The notes: generated by a model not told the origin, from the letters alone. 7,271 nt of DNA from an uncultured Synergistaceae bacterium (GCA_937870605.1 CALMZW010000434.1:1-7271); one strand, 5' to 3'. Shown: positions 1-5,825, numbered from the stretch's first letter. Program-made: numbers and translations.

Positions 1-403
1 GAGCGAGGCTGCAACACCCCAGACACGCGACGTACTGGAGCGAGAAGACGCCGTCGGATGTCGTCTCGCCCTCCGTGATTCCGAGATGCCGCTGAAGCTG
101 TTCGCCGATCCGTGCGGATCCCTGGACGTGACAGGCGGTCCCCCGGCAAAGACGGACAACATGCTTTCCTTCCGGCTGCATCCGGAACATCGCGTAGAAT
201 GTGGCTACGCCGTAGAGTTCGGCTGCGGGCAGGTCCAGCTTTCCGGATACGTATTCCACCGCTTCCTCGGCTATGTAGCCGACGGTTTTCTGGATATCGG
301 CAAGAAGGGGGATTGACACGCCCTTTTTGCCCCGATACCTCGCAACGATCGGATCCAGCTTCGCCTCTAAGGAATCGAGGCCCTTCTGCGCCACTGGAGA
401 CAT
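1..403 (-). CDS. nuoE: NuoE-like [2Fe-2S] thioredoxin-fold subunit of an NADH-linked hydrogenase or dehydrogenase, partial
   Basis: The first 134 residues are visible; the gene continues past the left edge with no stop. The NuoE/HydC/HndA family forms the small thioredoxin-like [2Fe-2S] subunit that works beside the NuoF-type flavoprotein in complex I and in NAD(P)-linked or electron-bifurcating hydrogenases. The four cluster ligands are all seen with family spacing: C86 and C91 (in LCRGTACHV), C127 and C131 (in ACLGCC). The N-terminal helical part holds the usual LYGVATFYAMF segment (63-73). The start is the ATG at 403-401, with AGGAGGG (417-411) 7 nt upstream; an ATG-TGA pair lies between the two. 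A nuoF-like gene probably follows off the left edge, but that is inference. The sequence does not tell complex I, NADP-reducing hydrogenase (HndA) and bifurcating hydrogenase (HydC) apart. Family assignment is secure; the exact complex is not. Confidence 0.93.
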   Translation of the reverse strand, partial: MSPVAQKGLDSLEAKLDPIVARYRGKKGVSIPLLADIQKTVGYIAEEAVEYVSGKLDLPAAELYGVATFYAMFRMQPEGKHVVRLCRGTACHVQGSARIGEQLQRHLGITEGETTSDGVFSLQYVACLGCCSLA

Positions 404-410
404 TCACATA

Positions 411-417
411 CCCTCCT
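411..417 (-). promoter_or_regulatory. Strong Shine-Dalgarno of nuoE, followed by an ATG-TGA-ATG start region
   Basis: On the minus strand AGGAGGG is followed by T, then ATG-TGA-ATG. The first ATG (409-407) sits 1 nt after the SD and is stopped at once by TGA (406-404). The second ATG (403-401) is in the same frame with a normal 7-nt spacing and opens the NuoE reading frame, so it is chosen as the start. Confidence 0.7.
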
Positions 418-428
418 CAAAGATCTTG

Positions 429-440
429 TCCCTTTAGGGA
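429..440. promoter_or_regulatory. Small perfect inverted repeat upstream of nuoE
   Basis: TCCCT-TT-AGGGA is a 5-bp perfect dyad with a 2-nt centre, 26 nt upstream of the nuoE start and 9 nt before its Shine-Dalgarno. It could be a half-size operator or a chance palindrome. The length alone does not allow a firm call. Confidence 0.2.
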
Positions 441-483
441 ATTCGGGGGAGTGCGTCATGGGAAACACCCCACTTGTGAAAAC

Positions 484-513
484 GTGAAATAACGTAAAAA
501 CACATGCTATGAT
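484..513 (+). promoter_or_regulatory. Candidate extended -10 promoter upstream of the glutaredoxin-pgi unit
   Basis: TATGAT (508-513) is preceded by TGC (505-507), giving the extended -10 form TGnTATnnT. A weak -35-like GTGAAA lies at 484-489 with 18-nt spacing. The stretch just upstream is AT-rich against GC-rich surroundings and carries GTGAAA twice (477-482 and 484-489). A transcript from here would have a leader of about 120 nt before the glutaredoxin start. This is consensus matching by eye. Confidence 0.4.
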
Positions 514-560
514 ACCCGACCCGTGGTGTTCCGGCAACTCGAAGGAGCAGCCGAAGACTG

Positions 561-588
561 TTTACGATATGCCCGAAGGGGGTATAAT
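561..588 (+). promoter_or_regulatory. Candidate sigma-70-type promoter for the glutaredoxin-pgi unit
   Basis: A perfect -10 hexamer TATAAT (583-588) follows TTTACG (561-566, four of six matches to TTGACA) with 16-nt spacing. The predicted start of transcription is near 595, about 48 nt before the glutaredoxin ATG. This is the best promoter match I found in the window. A short CAT-repeat tract (591-602) lies right after it in the leader. Confidence 0.55.
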
Positions 589-642
589 ATCATCATCATC
601 ATCACCGCTTATTCGAAAATGACTTGACGGGGAGGGTTTGCA

Positions 643-885
643 ATGATCCGTGTGTATTCCACATCGACGTGTCCCTGGTGTACGAAAGCGAAGGAGTATC
701 TGGCGAAAAAAGGCGTTTCCTTCGAGACTGTCGACGTTTCCGCCGACCGGGAAGCCGCCATGGAGATGGTCAAGAAGACGAAGCAGATGGGAGTTCCGGT
801 CGTCCAGATAGGCGAGAGATACATCGTCGGGTACGACACGAAAGCGATCGACGAAGAGCTTGCGAAGATCCGGACGGAGGCGTAG
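643..885 (+). CDS. Glutaredoxin-like thiol-disulfide oxidoreductase (CPWC)
   Basis: An 80-residue single-domain glutaredoxin-fold protein of the compact NrdH/YruB-like type. The redox motif C10-P-W-C13 follows the first beta strand (RVYSTST). The cis-proline loop GVPVV has P52, and GYD (63-65) matches the glutathione- or substrate-side loop of this family. Such cytosolic proteins reduce disulfides or mixed disulfides in target proteins using thioredoxin reductase or a low-molecular-weight thiol; the partner cannot be read from the sequence. The ATG at 643 has GGAGG (631-635) 7 nt upstream, and the length is normal for the family. It is the first gene of a two-gene unit: its TAG ends 3 nt before the pgi start and the pgi Shine-Dalgarno lies inside its last codons. 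No ribonucleotide reductase gene is nearby, so the name nrdH is not used. Confidence 0.94.
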   Translation: MIRVYSTSTCPWCTKAKEYLAKKGVSFETVDVSADREAAMEMVKKTKQMGVPVVQIGERYIVGYDTKAIDEELAKIRTEA

Positions 886-888
886 GCC

Positions 889-2265
889 GTGACGACGTCC
901 TCCCTGCCCCGGCTTTGCTGGAACGGAGCCTTTTCCCCGGACCCGGCGAGGGGAGTGTCGCTCGGCGACGTGCGCGCACTCGTTCCGAGACTGGAGACGG
1001 GGGCGGCTGTCTTGCGGAACGGCGCTGCGGAAGGGAGGTCCGGGTTCGGATGGATCTCGCTTCCCCGCGCGGATTGCGGAAAGATCCTTGCGATGGGAGA
1101 CGCCCTTTCGAAAGAGGATGCCATCGTACAGATCGGGATCGGCGGATCCGCCCTCGGGAACCTGATGCTGCATTCGGCGCTTCTGCCTCCGTACTGGAAC
1201 GAACTTCCCCCGTCGGCGCGAAACCGTCCGAGGTTCTTCATGTCGGACAACCCGGATCCCCGGGATGTCGAGACGATATGGAGCCTGATCGACCCTTCCC
1301 GGACGAGCTTCATCGTCGTCAGCAAATCCGGGAGCACCGCCGAAACGATGGCGAATTTTCTTTTTTTCTGGAAAAGGATGATCGACGCCCTCGGCTTCGA
1401 GAAGGCGAAGGAACGTTTCGTGGTGATCACCGACGAGACGAAGGGATGCCTCCGGCCCTTTGTCTCGGAGACCGGCTGCAGGAGCCTCGTTCTTCCCGGC
1501 GACGTCGGCGGCCGCTTCTCGGTGCTTTCCTCCGTCGGACTCCTTTCCGCCTCGGCTCTGGGGATCGACGTTCGATCCCTTCTGTCCGGCGCAGCCGCCA
1601 TGGACGATCTGATCGCTTCCGCCGGAACCCCCGAAGAGAACCCCGCCTGGATGATTTCGGCGCTCTCCCTGCTTCATGCGAAGGCGGGAAGAAACATGAA
1701 CGTTCTCATGCCCTATGCGGACGCGCTCGAACACTTCGTCGAGTGGTACGCGCAGCTGTGGGGGGAGAGTCTCGGCAAGAAGGGGAAGGGGTCCACTCCC
1801 GTGCGGGCGTTGGGCGCCATCGATCAGCACTCCCAGATACAGCTCTACACGGAAGGTCCCGACGACAAGCTGTTCACGATCCTGTCCGTTCGCGAACCGT
1901 CGGTCGATGTCGCAATCCCTTCGGCCGGACAACAGAGCCTGCGCGAAATCGCGTATCTTTTCGACGCCTCGCTGCATGCCCTCCTGTCGTTCGAGGCGCG
2001 TTCGACCGCGGCGGCGATTCTGAAGTCCGGGAAACCGGTGCTGTTTATGGAGATCCCGGAACTGAACGCGTTCTCCATCGGGGCGATCGTGTATCTCTAC
2101 GAGTATGCAACGGCTCTTACCGGAACGCTGCTTGAGATAGACCCGTTCGATCAGCCCGGGGTGGAACAGGGGAAACGGTATACGTATGGTCTTATGGGAA
2201 AGGCTGGTTTTGAAAAGGAAGCGGAAGAGGCGCTCTCTCTGGAGAAACGCTTCCGGAACTCCTGA
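889..2265 (+). CDS. pgi: Glucose-6-phosphate isomerase
   Basis: Cytosolic phosphoglucose isomerase, interconverting glucose 6-phosphate and fructose 6-phosphate in glycolysis and gluconeogenesis. The 458 residues match the shorter bacterial class of about 450 residues rather than the roughly 550-residue E. coli form. Family motifs appear in order: IGIGGSALGN (82-91), the phosphate-binding SKSGSTAET (145-153), GRFSVLSSVG (208-217), GESLGK (292-297, corresponding to the catalytic-glutamate ESNGK motif), DQHSQIQ (312-318, catalytic histidine) and the C-terminal signature FDQPGVEQGK (420-429) with the active-site lysine. No key residue is missing, so the enzyme should be active. The start is GTG at 889, with GGAGG (876-880) 8 nt upstream inside the end of the glutaredoxin gene, which points to translational coupling. 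The TGA at 2263-2265 is followed by a hairpin at 2331-2373. Confidence 0.98.
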   Translation: MTTSSLPRLCWNGAFSPDPARGVSLGDVRALVPRLETGAAVLRNGAAEGRSGFGWISLPRADCGKILAMGDALSKEDAIVQIGIGGSALGNLMLHSALLPPYWNELPPSARNRPRFFMSDNPDPRDVETIWSLIDPSRTSFIVVSKSGSTAETMANFLFFWKRMIDALGFEKAKERFVVITDETKGCLRPFVSETGCRSLVLPGDVGGRFSVLSSVGLLSASALGIDVRSLLSGAAAMDDLIASAGTPEENPAWMISALSLLHAKAGRNMNVLMPYADALEHFVEWYAQLWGESLGKKGKGSTPVRALGAIDQHSQIQLYTEGPDDKLFTILSVREPSVDVAIPSAGQQSLREIAYLFDASLHALLSFEARSTAAAILKSGKPVLFMEIPELNAFSIGAIVYLYEYATALTGTLLEIDPFDQPGVEQGKRYTYGLMGKAGFEKEAEEALSLEKRFRNS

Positions 2266-2330
2266 GCGGCGCGGAGGCGGCCCGATACGCCGGGTGTATC
2301 CAAAAAAGCGAAGGGAAGGTTTCTCGAAAG

Positions 2331-2373
2331 AAGGGACCGGATGCGGAGACTCCTGCCGCGATTCCGGTCCCTT
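2331..2373. terminator. Probable bidirectional terminator between pgi and the PPDK_N-type gene
   Basis: AAGGGACCGGA (2331-2341) pairs perfectly with TCCGGTCCCTT (2363-2373), an 11-bp stem. An inner GCGG/CCGC pairing (2343-2346 with 2356-2359) can shorten the loop. On the plus strand the right arm runs into CTTTTCC; on the minus strand the transcript would run into TTCTTTC. The T-runs are short, so efficiency is uncertain. The stem ends 3 nt from the stop codon of the convergent minus-strand gene (TAG at 2379-2377), so one structure can serve both units. Confidence 0.7.
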
Positions 2374-2376
2374 TTC

Positions 2377-4125
2377 CTATGAAGGGTCGATCCGGTTCGC
2401 CGTGACGATTCCGAAGTTCCGGTCGCCGTCGGTATAGACGGAAAAATCCCCCTTGTAGATCCGTATCGCGGCGTGCGGCCCGGCGGTGAAGGGGGAGGAA
2501 TCGAGAAACTCTTCGTCGTAGATATTGTTCTTGGCCTCGTTGTACACGGGCATGTAGAGAATGCCGTCAATTTCCAGATCCGTGAAAAAGTGCGTTCCGA
2601 AGGACAGTTCCGGCATATACCCCTGCTTCGGGAAGCCGACTTCGACGATGCAGCAGCAGTTCGTCAGTTCGTCGTACTGGACGGGAACGCCGAGAAGCGG
2701 GTTGCTGGATCCCACCCGTCCGGGCGCGACGAGGACGAAGGATTTACCGAGCATCCGGTTGACGTCGCCGATTCCGCGGGCGATTTCATGGAACCGCGTC
2801 TCCTGGGAATAGATCCGGTGATCCACAAGAACGAGATAGGGGACGTTCTCCCGAACGCCGTCAGTCACCATTCGATCCGCCTGGAGAATGACCGCCCTGC
2901 CGGCAAGCGCTTCGGCGTCCGGAATCTTGGACGTGTACGTGTGCTCGTTGATCCACAGGGGGCGGGCCTGCACGATTTCGATAACGTCCTCCGTCGGATG
3001 GAACGAAAACTCCACATCGGCGGGAACGCCCATCTCCCGGTCGAGGAGCTGCAACAGATGTTTCATCCGTTCAAAGAAACTCTTCGAGCGACACGCGAAT
3101 TCCTCGAAGGTGAAACAGACCTTCTCCCCTTTGCCCACGGTCGTTCCGTGCTTCGACATAGGCGAGAAGAACCCGCCGTCGTCGTCGGGGCGATAGACCT
3201 GCGCGTACTCGGGAAAGCAGCTGTGATACGGGAGGATGTCCTGCCAGATTTTCTTGACGTCGACCGTCACAAGCGCCTTCTGATCCCGGTCGATGACCTG
3301 AAAGTGCTCCTGGGAATGCCGCATGACGTTGAACGGATTGAGCCCCTCGGGGCGCAGGCAGGGTAATGTGAGCGCGAACGTTCTGGCGTATCCCCGTTTT
3401 GTGCTCGTCGTTCCCATGCCGAAGACAAGCCGTATGATCCCGTCCTCCGAGCGGATCCGGTTCGTCCATCGCCGGTGATAGCGGGAAAATCCGACCCCGG
3501 CGACCGTCGGATAGTAATACCGGCCTCTCCATTTCCCCGAGACGCGCATGATGATGATTCCCATCCGGTCGTCTCCAAGCCCGTGCTTCGTGCGGTACGC
3601 CACCGCTATCGGGAAGAAGGTTCGGGCGTAGATCCTCCGGATATGGTCCAGAACTCGTGTCGTGCGTTCTTCGAGCGTCCCGTCGCCGTTGAATTCGAAA
3701 AGGGAGAGGTACTTTCCCGCGAACGAATACTTGAGGGAATCCTCGAGGACACTGCTGCTTCGGACGATAATCGGGTCGCCGACACGGGACAGAAATTCCC
3801 GGACGCGGTCGATGAGTTCGGCGGGAAGAGGCGCTTCGAGAAATTTTTTTTCGATCTCCGCCGGCGCCATTTCCCGGAATTGTCCGCTTCCGCCGAGGGC
3901 GGCGACCAGTGTGTCGAATACCCCGACCGCAACGAAAAGCGATTCGGGGATCACCACCTTTCGAAGTGCGGTGTCCTCGCTGTCGCGCAGTTTGCGTATC
4001 GCGAAGAGAAGAGAACGTCCTTTGCCGCCAATCGCCCCCTCTCCGGCGATCATGGGCGCGAAATCCGGATCCGCTTGCGGATCCCAGGCGAAATACTGTT
4101 CCGTAGCGCTACTGTTTTCGATCAT
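2377..4125 (-). CDS. PEP/pyruvate-binding (PPDK_N, ATP-grasp-type) domain protein of unknown role
   Basis: A 582-residue soluble protein. Residues about 25-390 resemble the nucleotide-binding N-terminal domain of PEP synthase and pyruvate phosphate dikinase: GGKGRS (33-38), IIVRSSSVLEDS (119-130, compare VRSSATAED), FAGKYLSLF (135-143), YYPTVAGVGFSRY (204-216), IRLVFGMG (231-238), and the closing VEFSF (371-375) with IVQARPL (384-390). The phosphohistidine swivel domain (TCHAAI-type motif) and the C-terminal PEP-utilising barrel are absent, so it cannot be a complete PEP synthase. A further domain of about 190 residues carries APGRVGSSNPLLGVPV (467-482), a CCC run (490-492) and GTHFF (510-514). 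From memory, similar tails occur in other proteins annotated only as PEP/pyruvate-binding. The start is ATG 4125-4123, with AGGAG (4137-4133) 7 nt upstream. A GTG five codons earlier overlaps that site and is less likely. The gene overlaps the upstream ttcA-like gene by 17 nt. Substrate and product are unknown. Confidence 0.85.
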   Translation of the reverse strand: MIENSSATEQYFAWDPQADPDFAPMIAGEGAIGGKGRSLLFAIRKLRDSEDTALRKVVIPESLFVAVGVFDTLVAALGGSGQFREMAPAEIEKKFLEAPLPAELIDRVREFLSRVGDPIIVRSSSVLEDSLKYSFAGKYLSLFEFNGDGTLEERTTRVLDHIRRIYARTFFPIAVAYRTKHGLGDDRMGIIIMRVSGKWRGRYYYPTVAGVGFSRYHRRWTNRIRSEDGIIRLVFGMGTTSTKRGYARTFALTLPCLRPEGLNPFNVMRHSQEHFQVIDRDQKALVTVDVKKIWQDILPYHSCFPEYAQVYRPDDDGGFFSPMSKHGTTVGKGEKVCFTFEEFACRSKSFFERMKHLLQLLDREMGVPADVEFSFHPTEDVIEIVQARPLWINEHTYTSKIPDAEALAGRAVILQADRMVTDGVRENVPYLVLVDHRIYSQETRFHEIARGIGDVNRMLGKSFVLVAPGRVGSSNPLLGVPVQYDELTNCCCIVEVGFPKQGYMPELSFGTHFFTDLEIDGILYMPVYNEAKNNIYDEEFLDSSPFTAGPHAAIRIYKGDFSVYTDGDRNFGIVTANRIDPS

Positions 4126-4903
4126 CTCTGCTCTCCTCACTCTCGTACAAGAGCGGCGACGGTTCGCCGCGCCACGAATCCGATGCGTCGATAGACGTGA
4201 GCGCGTGCATGATGTTGTTTCGAATATTCGGGTGTTCTGCGCTCATGGATCGAATGAGGCGCCTGACGTCTTCCCGCCGTGTGTCTTCGCCATAGGGGCA
4301 CGGGTTCTTCTGTACGGGAAGACCGAGGCGAATCGCTTCGTCCCGAATGGCCTCCGCGCTTGCGAAGACCAGCGGCCTGATGACAAAGATCGAAGAACGC
4401 GTCTGCCGGATCTTCGGCTGGAAGCTTTTGAACCGCCCTGTCTCCAGAAGATTGAGAAACGCAGTTTCTATCGCGTCGTCGAAATTATGTCCCAGCGCAA
4501 GGACATTGTACCCTTCTTCGACTGTCGCGGAGCTGAGTATCCCTCGCCGGAGCGTCGCGCACAGGCTGCATGGGGAGCGCTCTTTCCGGGTCGCGATGAT
4601 ATCGAGTATGGGATATTTCCGGAGAAAAAAGGGAACCGAGCGGGAAGCACAGAAATCGGAAAACGGAGCCACGTCCTGTCTTCCATCCGTTATATCCAGC
4701 GTACATGCTCCGATACCGAACGAAAAGGGGACATACCTCCGGAATTGCAGGAGGGACTCCAGCAGCAGAAGGCTGTCCTTTCCGCCCGACAGCCCCACCA
4801 TGACGCGGTCTCCTTCGTGTATCATGGAAAACGTTCCGAGCGCCGCGCCGAGTTTTTTCCGAATCGAGGGAGTCAGGGACGAAGAATCCTTCGAGTGTTT
4901 CAA
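4109..4903 (-). CDS. ttcA: TtcA-family tRNA 2-thiocytidine-type thiolase (PP-loop ATPase)
   Basis: A 264-residue PP-loop ATPase of the TtcA/TtuA group. TtcA adenylates C2 of cytidine 32 in certain tRNAs and replaces its oxygen with sulfur, using a [4Fe-4S] cluster. The PP-loop is SGGKDS (39-44) after RVMVGL. The cluster ligands expected for the family are present: C112 and C115 (PCSLC) plus C202 (NPCPYGEDTRRE). LGHNFDDAIET (137-147) is the second family signature. Length and order of motifs are normal. The first available start is TTG at 4903-4901: an ATG further upstream in frame is stopped by TGA after two codons. AGGG lies about 12 nt before the TTG, which is long, so the start is uncertain by some residues. 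The 3' end overlaps the next gene by 17 nt. The modified base (cytidine 32 or a uridine as in TtuA) is not proven by sequence. Confidence 0.85.
   Translation of the reverse strand: MKHSKDSSSLTPSIRKKLGAALGTFSMIHEGDRVMVGLSGGKDSLLLLESLLQFRRYVPFSFGIGACTLDITDGRQDVAPFSDFCASRSVPFFLRKYPILDIIATRKERSPCSLCATLRRGILSSATVEEGYNVLALGHNFDDAIETAFLNLLETGRFKSFQPKIRQTRSSIFVIRPLVFASAEAIRDEAIRLGLPVQKNPCPYGEDTRREDVRRLIRSMSAEHPNIRNNIMHALTSIDASDSWRGEPSPLLYESEESRDDRKQ
4133..4137 (-). promoter_or_regulatory. Shine-Dalgarno that fixes the start of the PPDK_N-type gene
   Basis: AGGAG on the minus strand lies 7 nt before ATG 4125-4123. It is inside the last codons of the ttcA-like gene, so ribosomes finishing that gene could restart here. 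The in-frame GTG at 4140-4138 directly abuts the same AGGAG and has no SD of its own. Confidence 0.65.
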
Positions 4904-5071
4904 AAAACAGTCACGCCCTTTTCAGAAAAACATTGCTTCTGTGTTGTGAATAGGACTTTTGGCTCATGTCCCTGCGGAACAAAGACTATACGGATACATA
5001 CGCTTATAGCATATCATGAACGGTGACATCGCGGCTCAGCCGTGATGATGCCGGAATTTCGGGGGTATCGC
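4904..5071. other. Divergent intergenic region between ttcA-like and response-regulator genes
   Basis: This 168-bp gap separates two divergently read genes and must hold both start regions. It is visibly more AT-rich than the flanking genes, especially 4981-5020. I found no convincing pair of -35 and -10 hexamers on either strand. Visible structures are a perfect AT-rich dyad TTTTC-A-GAAAA (4919-4929), 16 nt upstream of the ttcA-like TTG, and the larger dyad at 5027-5047 listed separately. Confidence 0.5.
5027..5047. promoter_or_regulatory. 21-bp near-perfect dyad upstream of the response regulator: operator or leader hairpin
   Basis: The arms CATCGCGGCT (5027-5036) and AGCCGTGATG (5038-5047) flank a single central C. 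Nine of ten position pairs are complementary; the tenth (5031 with 5043) is G opposite T, which would still pair as G-U in RNA. As RNA it would give a 9-bp stem with a 3-nt loop. No T-run follows, so it is not an intrinsic terminator. It ends 24 nt before the regulator's ATG and 13 nt before its Shine-Dalgarno-like GGGGG. It could be an autoregulatory operator or a leader hairpin; the sequence does not decide. Confidence 0.45.
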
Positions 5072-5755
5072 ATGAACGGAATCAGAATCGTTCTGGCGGA
5101 CGATCACAAGCTGTTTCGGGACGGCGTCAAGAAGTTGCTCGACCAGGAGTCGGACATCACCATAGTCGGGGAAGCCTCGGACGGAGAAGAGGCGCTGGCG
5201 GTCGTCCGGGAAAAGAAGCCCGATGTGCTTCTCTTCGATATCAACATGCCGAGAATGGACGGGATTCAGCTGGTGCGGGAGCTGAACAACCTGATGAAGA
5301 ACATCCGGTATGTGGCGGTGAGCGCCTATGACGACGAGGAGCATCTCGCAGCGCTGTCGGCGCTTGGAGTTCTGGGCTTTGTCCTGAAGGCGTCCGGGAA
5401 GGTGGAGCTCCTTTCCGCCATTCGCTCCGCGAACAGGGGACAGGCCTATGTGGACCCACGGGTGGCCGGAAAGCTCCTGACGTCCTTTTCCCGCAGAAAA
5501 GAGGATAACGACCAGCTCTTCGACCTGACGAGCAGGGAAAAGGAAATCCTCTACTGGCTGGCGCAGGGGTTGAGCAATACGGAAATGTCCGAGAAGATGG
5601 TTCTGTCCGAAAAGACGGTCAAGAACCACGTGAGCCACGTTCTCAAGAAGCTCGATCTCCGGGATCGGACCCAGGCGGCGATTCTGGCGTGGAAGGTCGG
5701 GTTCGCGCAGCTGACGCAACAGACGCTGTCGCATGTTCTCAAGGAAGGGAAGTAG
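5072..5755 (+). CDS. NarL/FixJ-family response regulator
   Basis: A 227-residue two-domain DNA-binding response regulator. The receiver domain spans about 3-120, with the acidic pair D10-D11, the phosphoacceptor D56 (LLFDINMPRMDG), the switch S84 and the conserved K106 (VLKAS). The LuxR-type helix-turn-helix spans about 150-208 (LTSREKEIL at 152-160, SEKTVKNHVSHVLKKLD at 179-195). Phosphorylation at D56 would promote dimerisation and DNA binding. All residues needed for phosphotransfer are present. The start is ATG 5072, with GGGGG (5061-5065) 6 nt upstream and the family N-terminus IRIVLADDH right after it. The in-frame GTG, ATG and ATG at 5042-5050 lie inside the dyad and lack an SD. No histidine kinase is in the window, so the partner is unknown. 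Target genes cannot be named; the dyad upstream makes autoregulation possible. Confidence 0.95.
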   Translation: MNGIRIVLADDHKLFRDGVKKLLDQESDITIVGEASDGEEALAVVREKKPDVLLFDINMPRMDGIQLVRELNNLMKNIRYVAVSAYDDEEHLAALSALGVLGFVLKASGKVELLSAIRSANRGQAYVDPRVAGKLLTSFSRRKEDNDQLFDLTSREKEILYWLAQGLSNTEMSEKMVLSEKTVKNHVSHVLKKLDLRDRTQAAILAWKVGFAQLTQQTLSHVLKEGK

Positions 5756-5769
5756 GAACAGGCTGCAAT

Positions 5770-5808
5770 AAAAGGAGCATCCCGTCGTAACGAAGGGATG
5801 CTCCTTTT
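5770..5808. terminator. Strong bidirectional intrinsic terminator between the response regulator and fliD
   Basis: AAAAGGAGCATCCC (5770-5783) pairs perfectly with GGGATGCTCCTTTT (5795-5808), a 14-bp stem with an 11-nt loop in which TCG/CGA can pair further. The plus-strand transcript ends in CTTTTGTTGTTG; the minus-strand transcript ends in CTTTTATTG. It lies 14 nt after the regulator stop (TAG 5753-5755) and 17 nt after the fliD stop on the other strand, so it serves both convergent genes. Confidence 0.93.
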
Positions 5809-5825
5809 GTTGTTGATACAGGCGG

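Noticed and set aside
591..602. CAT trinucleotide repeat (four copies plus CAC)
   Set aside because: Too short to call a functional microsatellite, and it is in a leader, not in a coding frame where slippage would switch expression.
509..622. 37-codon open frame (starting MIPDPWCSGNSK) in the intergenic region before the glutaredoxin gene
   Set aside because: There is no Shine-Dalgarno before the ATG, the ATG falls inside a probable -10 element, and the Ser run comes only from the CAT-type repeat. It is not supportable as a gene.
562..2135. Long open frames overlapping the glutaredoxin-pgi unit: 562-1977 and 609-1601 on the minus strand, and 624-2135 on the plus strand
   Set aside because: Their products are Arg/Gly/Asp- or Ser/Arg-rich with no domain, they lack sensible ribosome-binding sites, and they cover the certain pgi and glutaredoxin frames. 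They are a side effect of GC-rich codon use.
2284..2300. GATAC...GTATC 5-bp inverted repeat after pgi, followed by an A-run
   Set aside because: The stem is short and the plus strand has As, not Ts, after it. The better hairpin at 2331-2373 explains termination.
2473..3366. 297-codon plus-strand open frame antisense to the PPDK_N-type gene
   Set aside because: It mirrors the codons of the real minus-strand gene, has no recognisable domain and would begin within the convergent gene without a promoter.
3662..5026. 454-codon plus-strand open frame antisense to the ttcA-like and PPDK_N-type genes
   Set aside because: Composition is Arg/Ser-rich without any recognisable motif, and the opposite strand carries two proteins with clear catalytic motifs and ribosome-binding sites.
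4904..5071. Search for promoters, a tRNA or a riboswitch in the divergent region
   Set aside because: Several TATAnn-like strings occur (near 4988, 5005 and 5012), but none has an acceptable -35 at 16-18 nt. No cloverleaf or recognisable aptamer core was seen.
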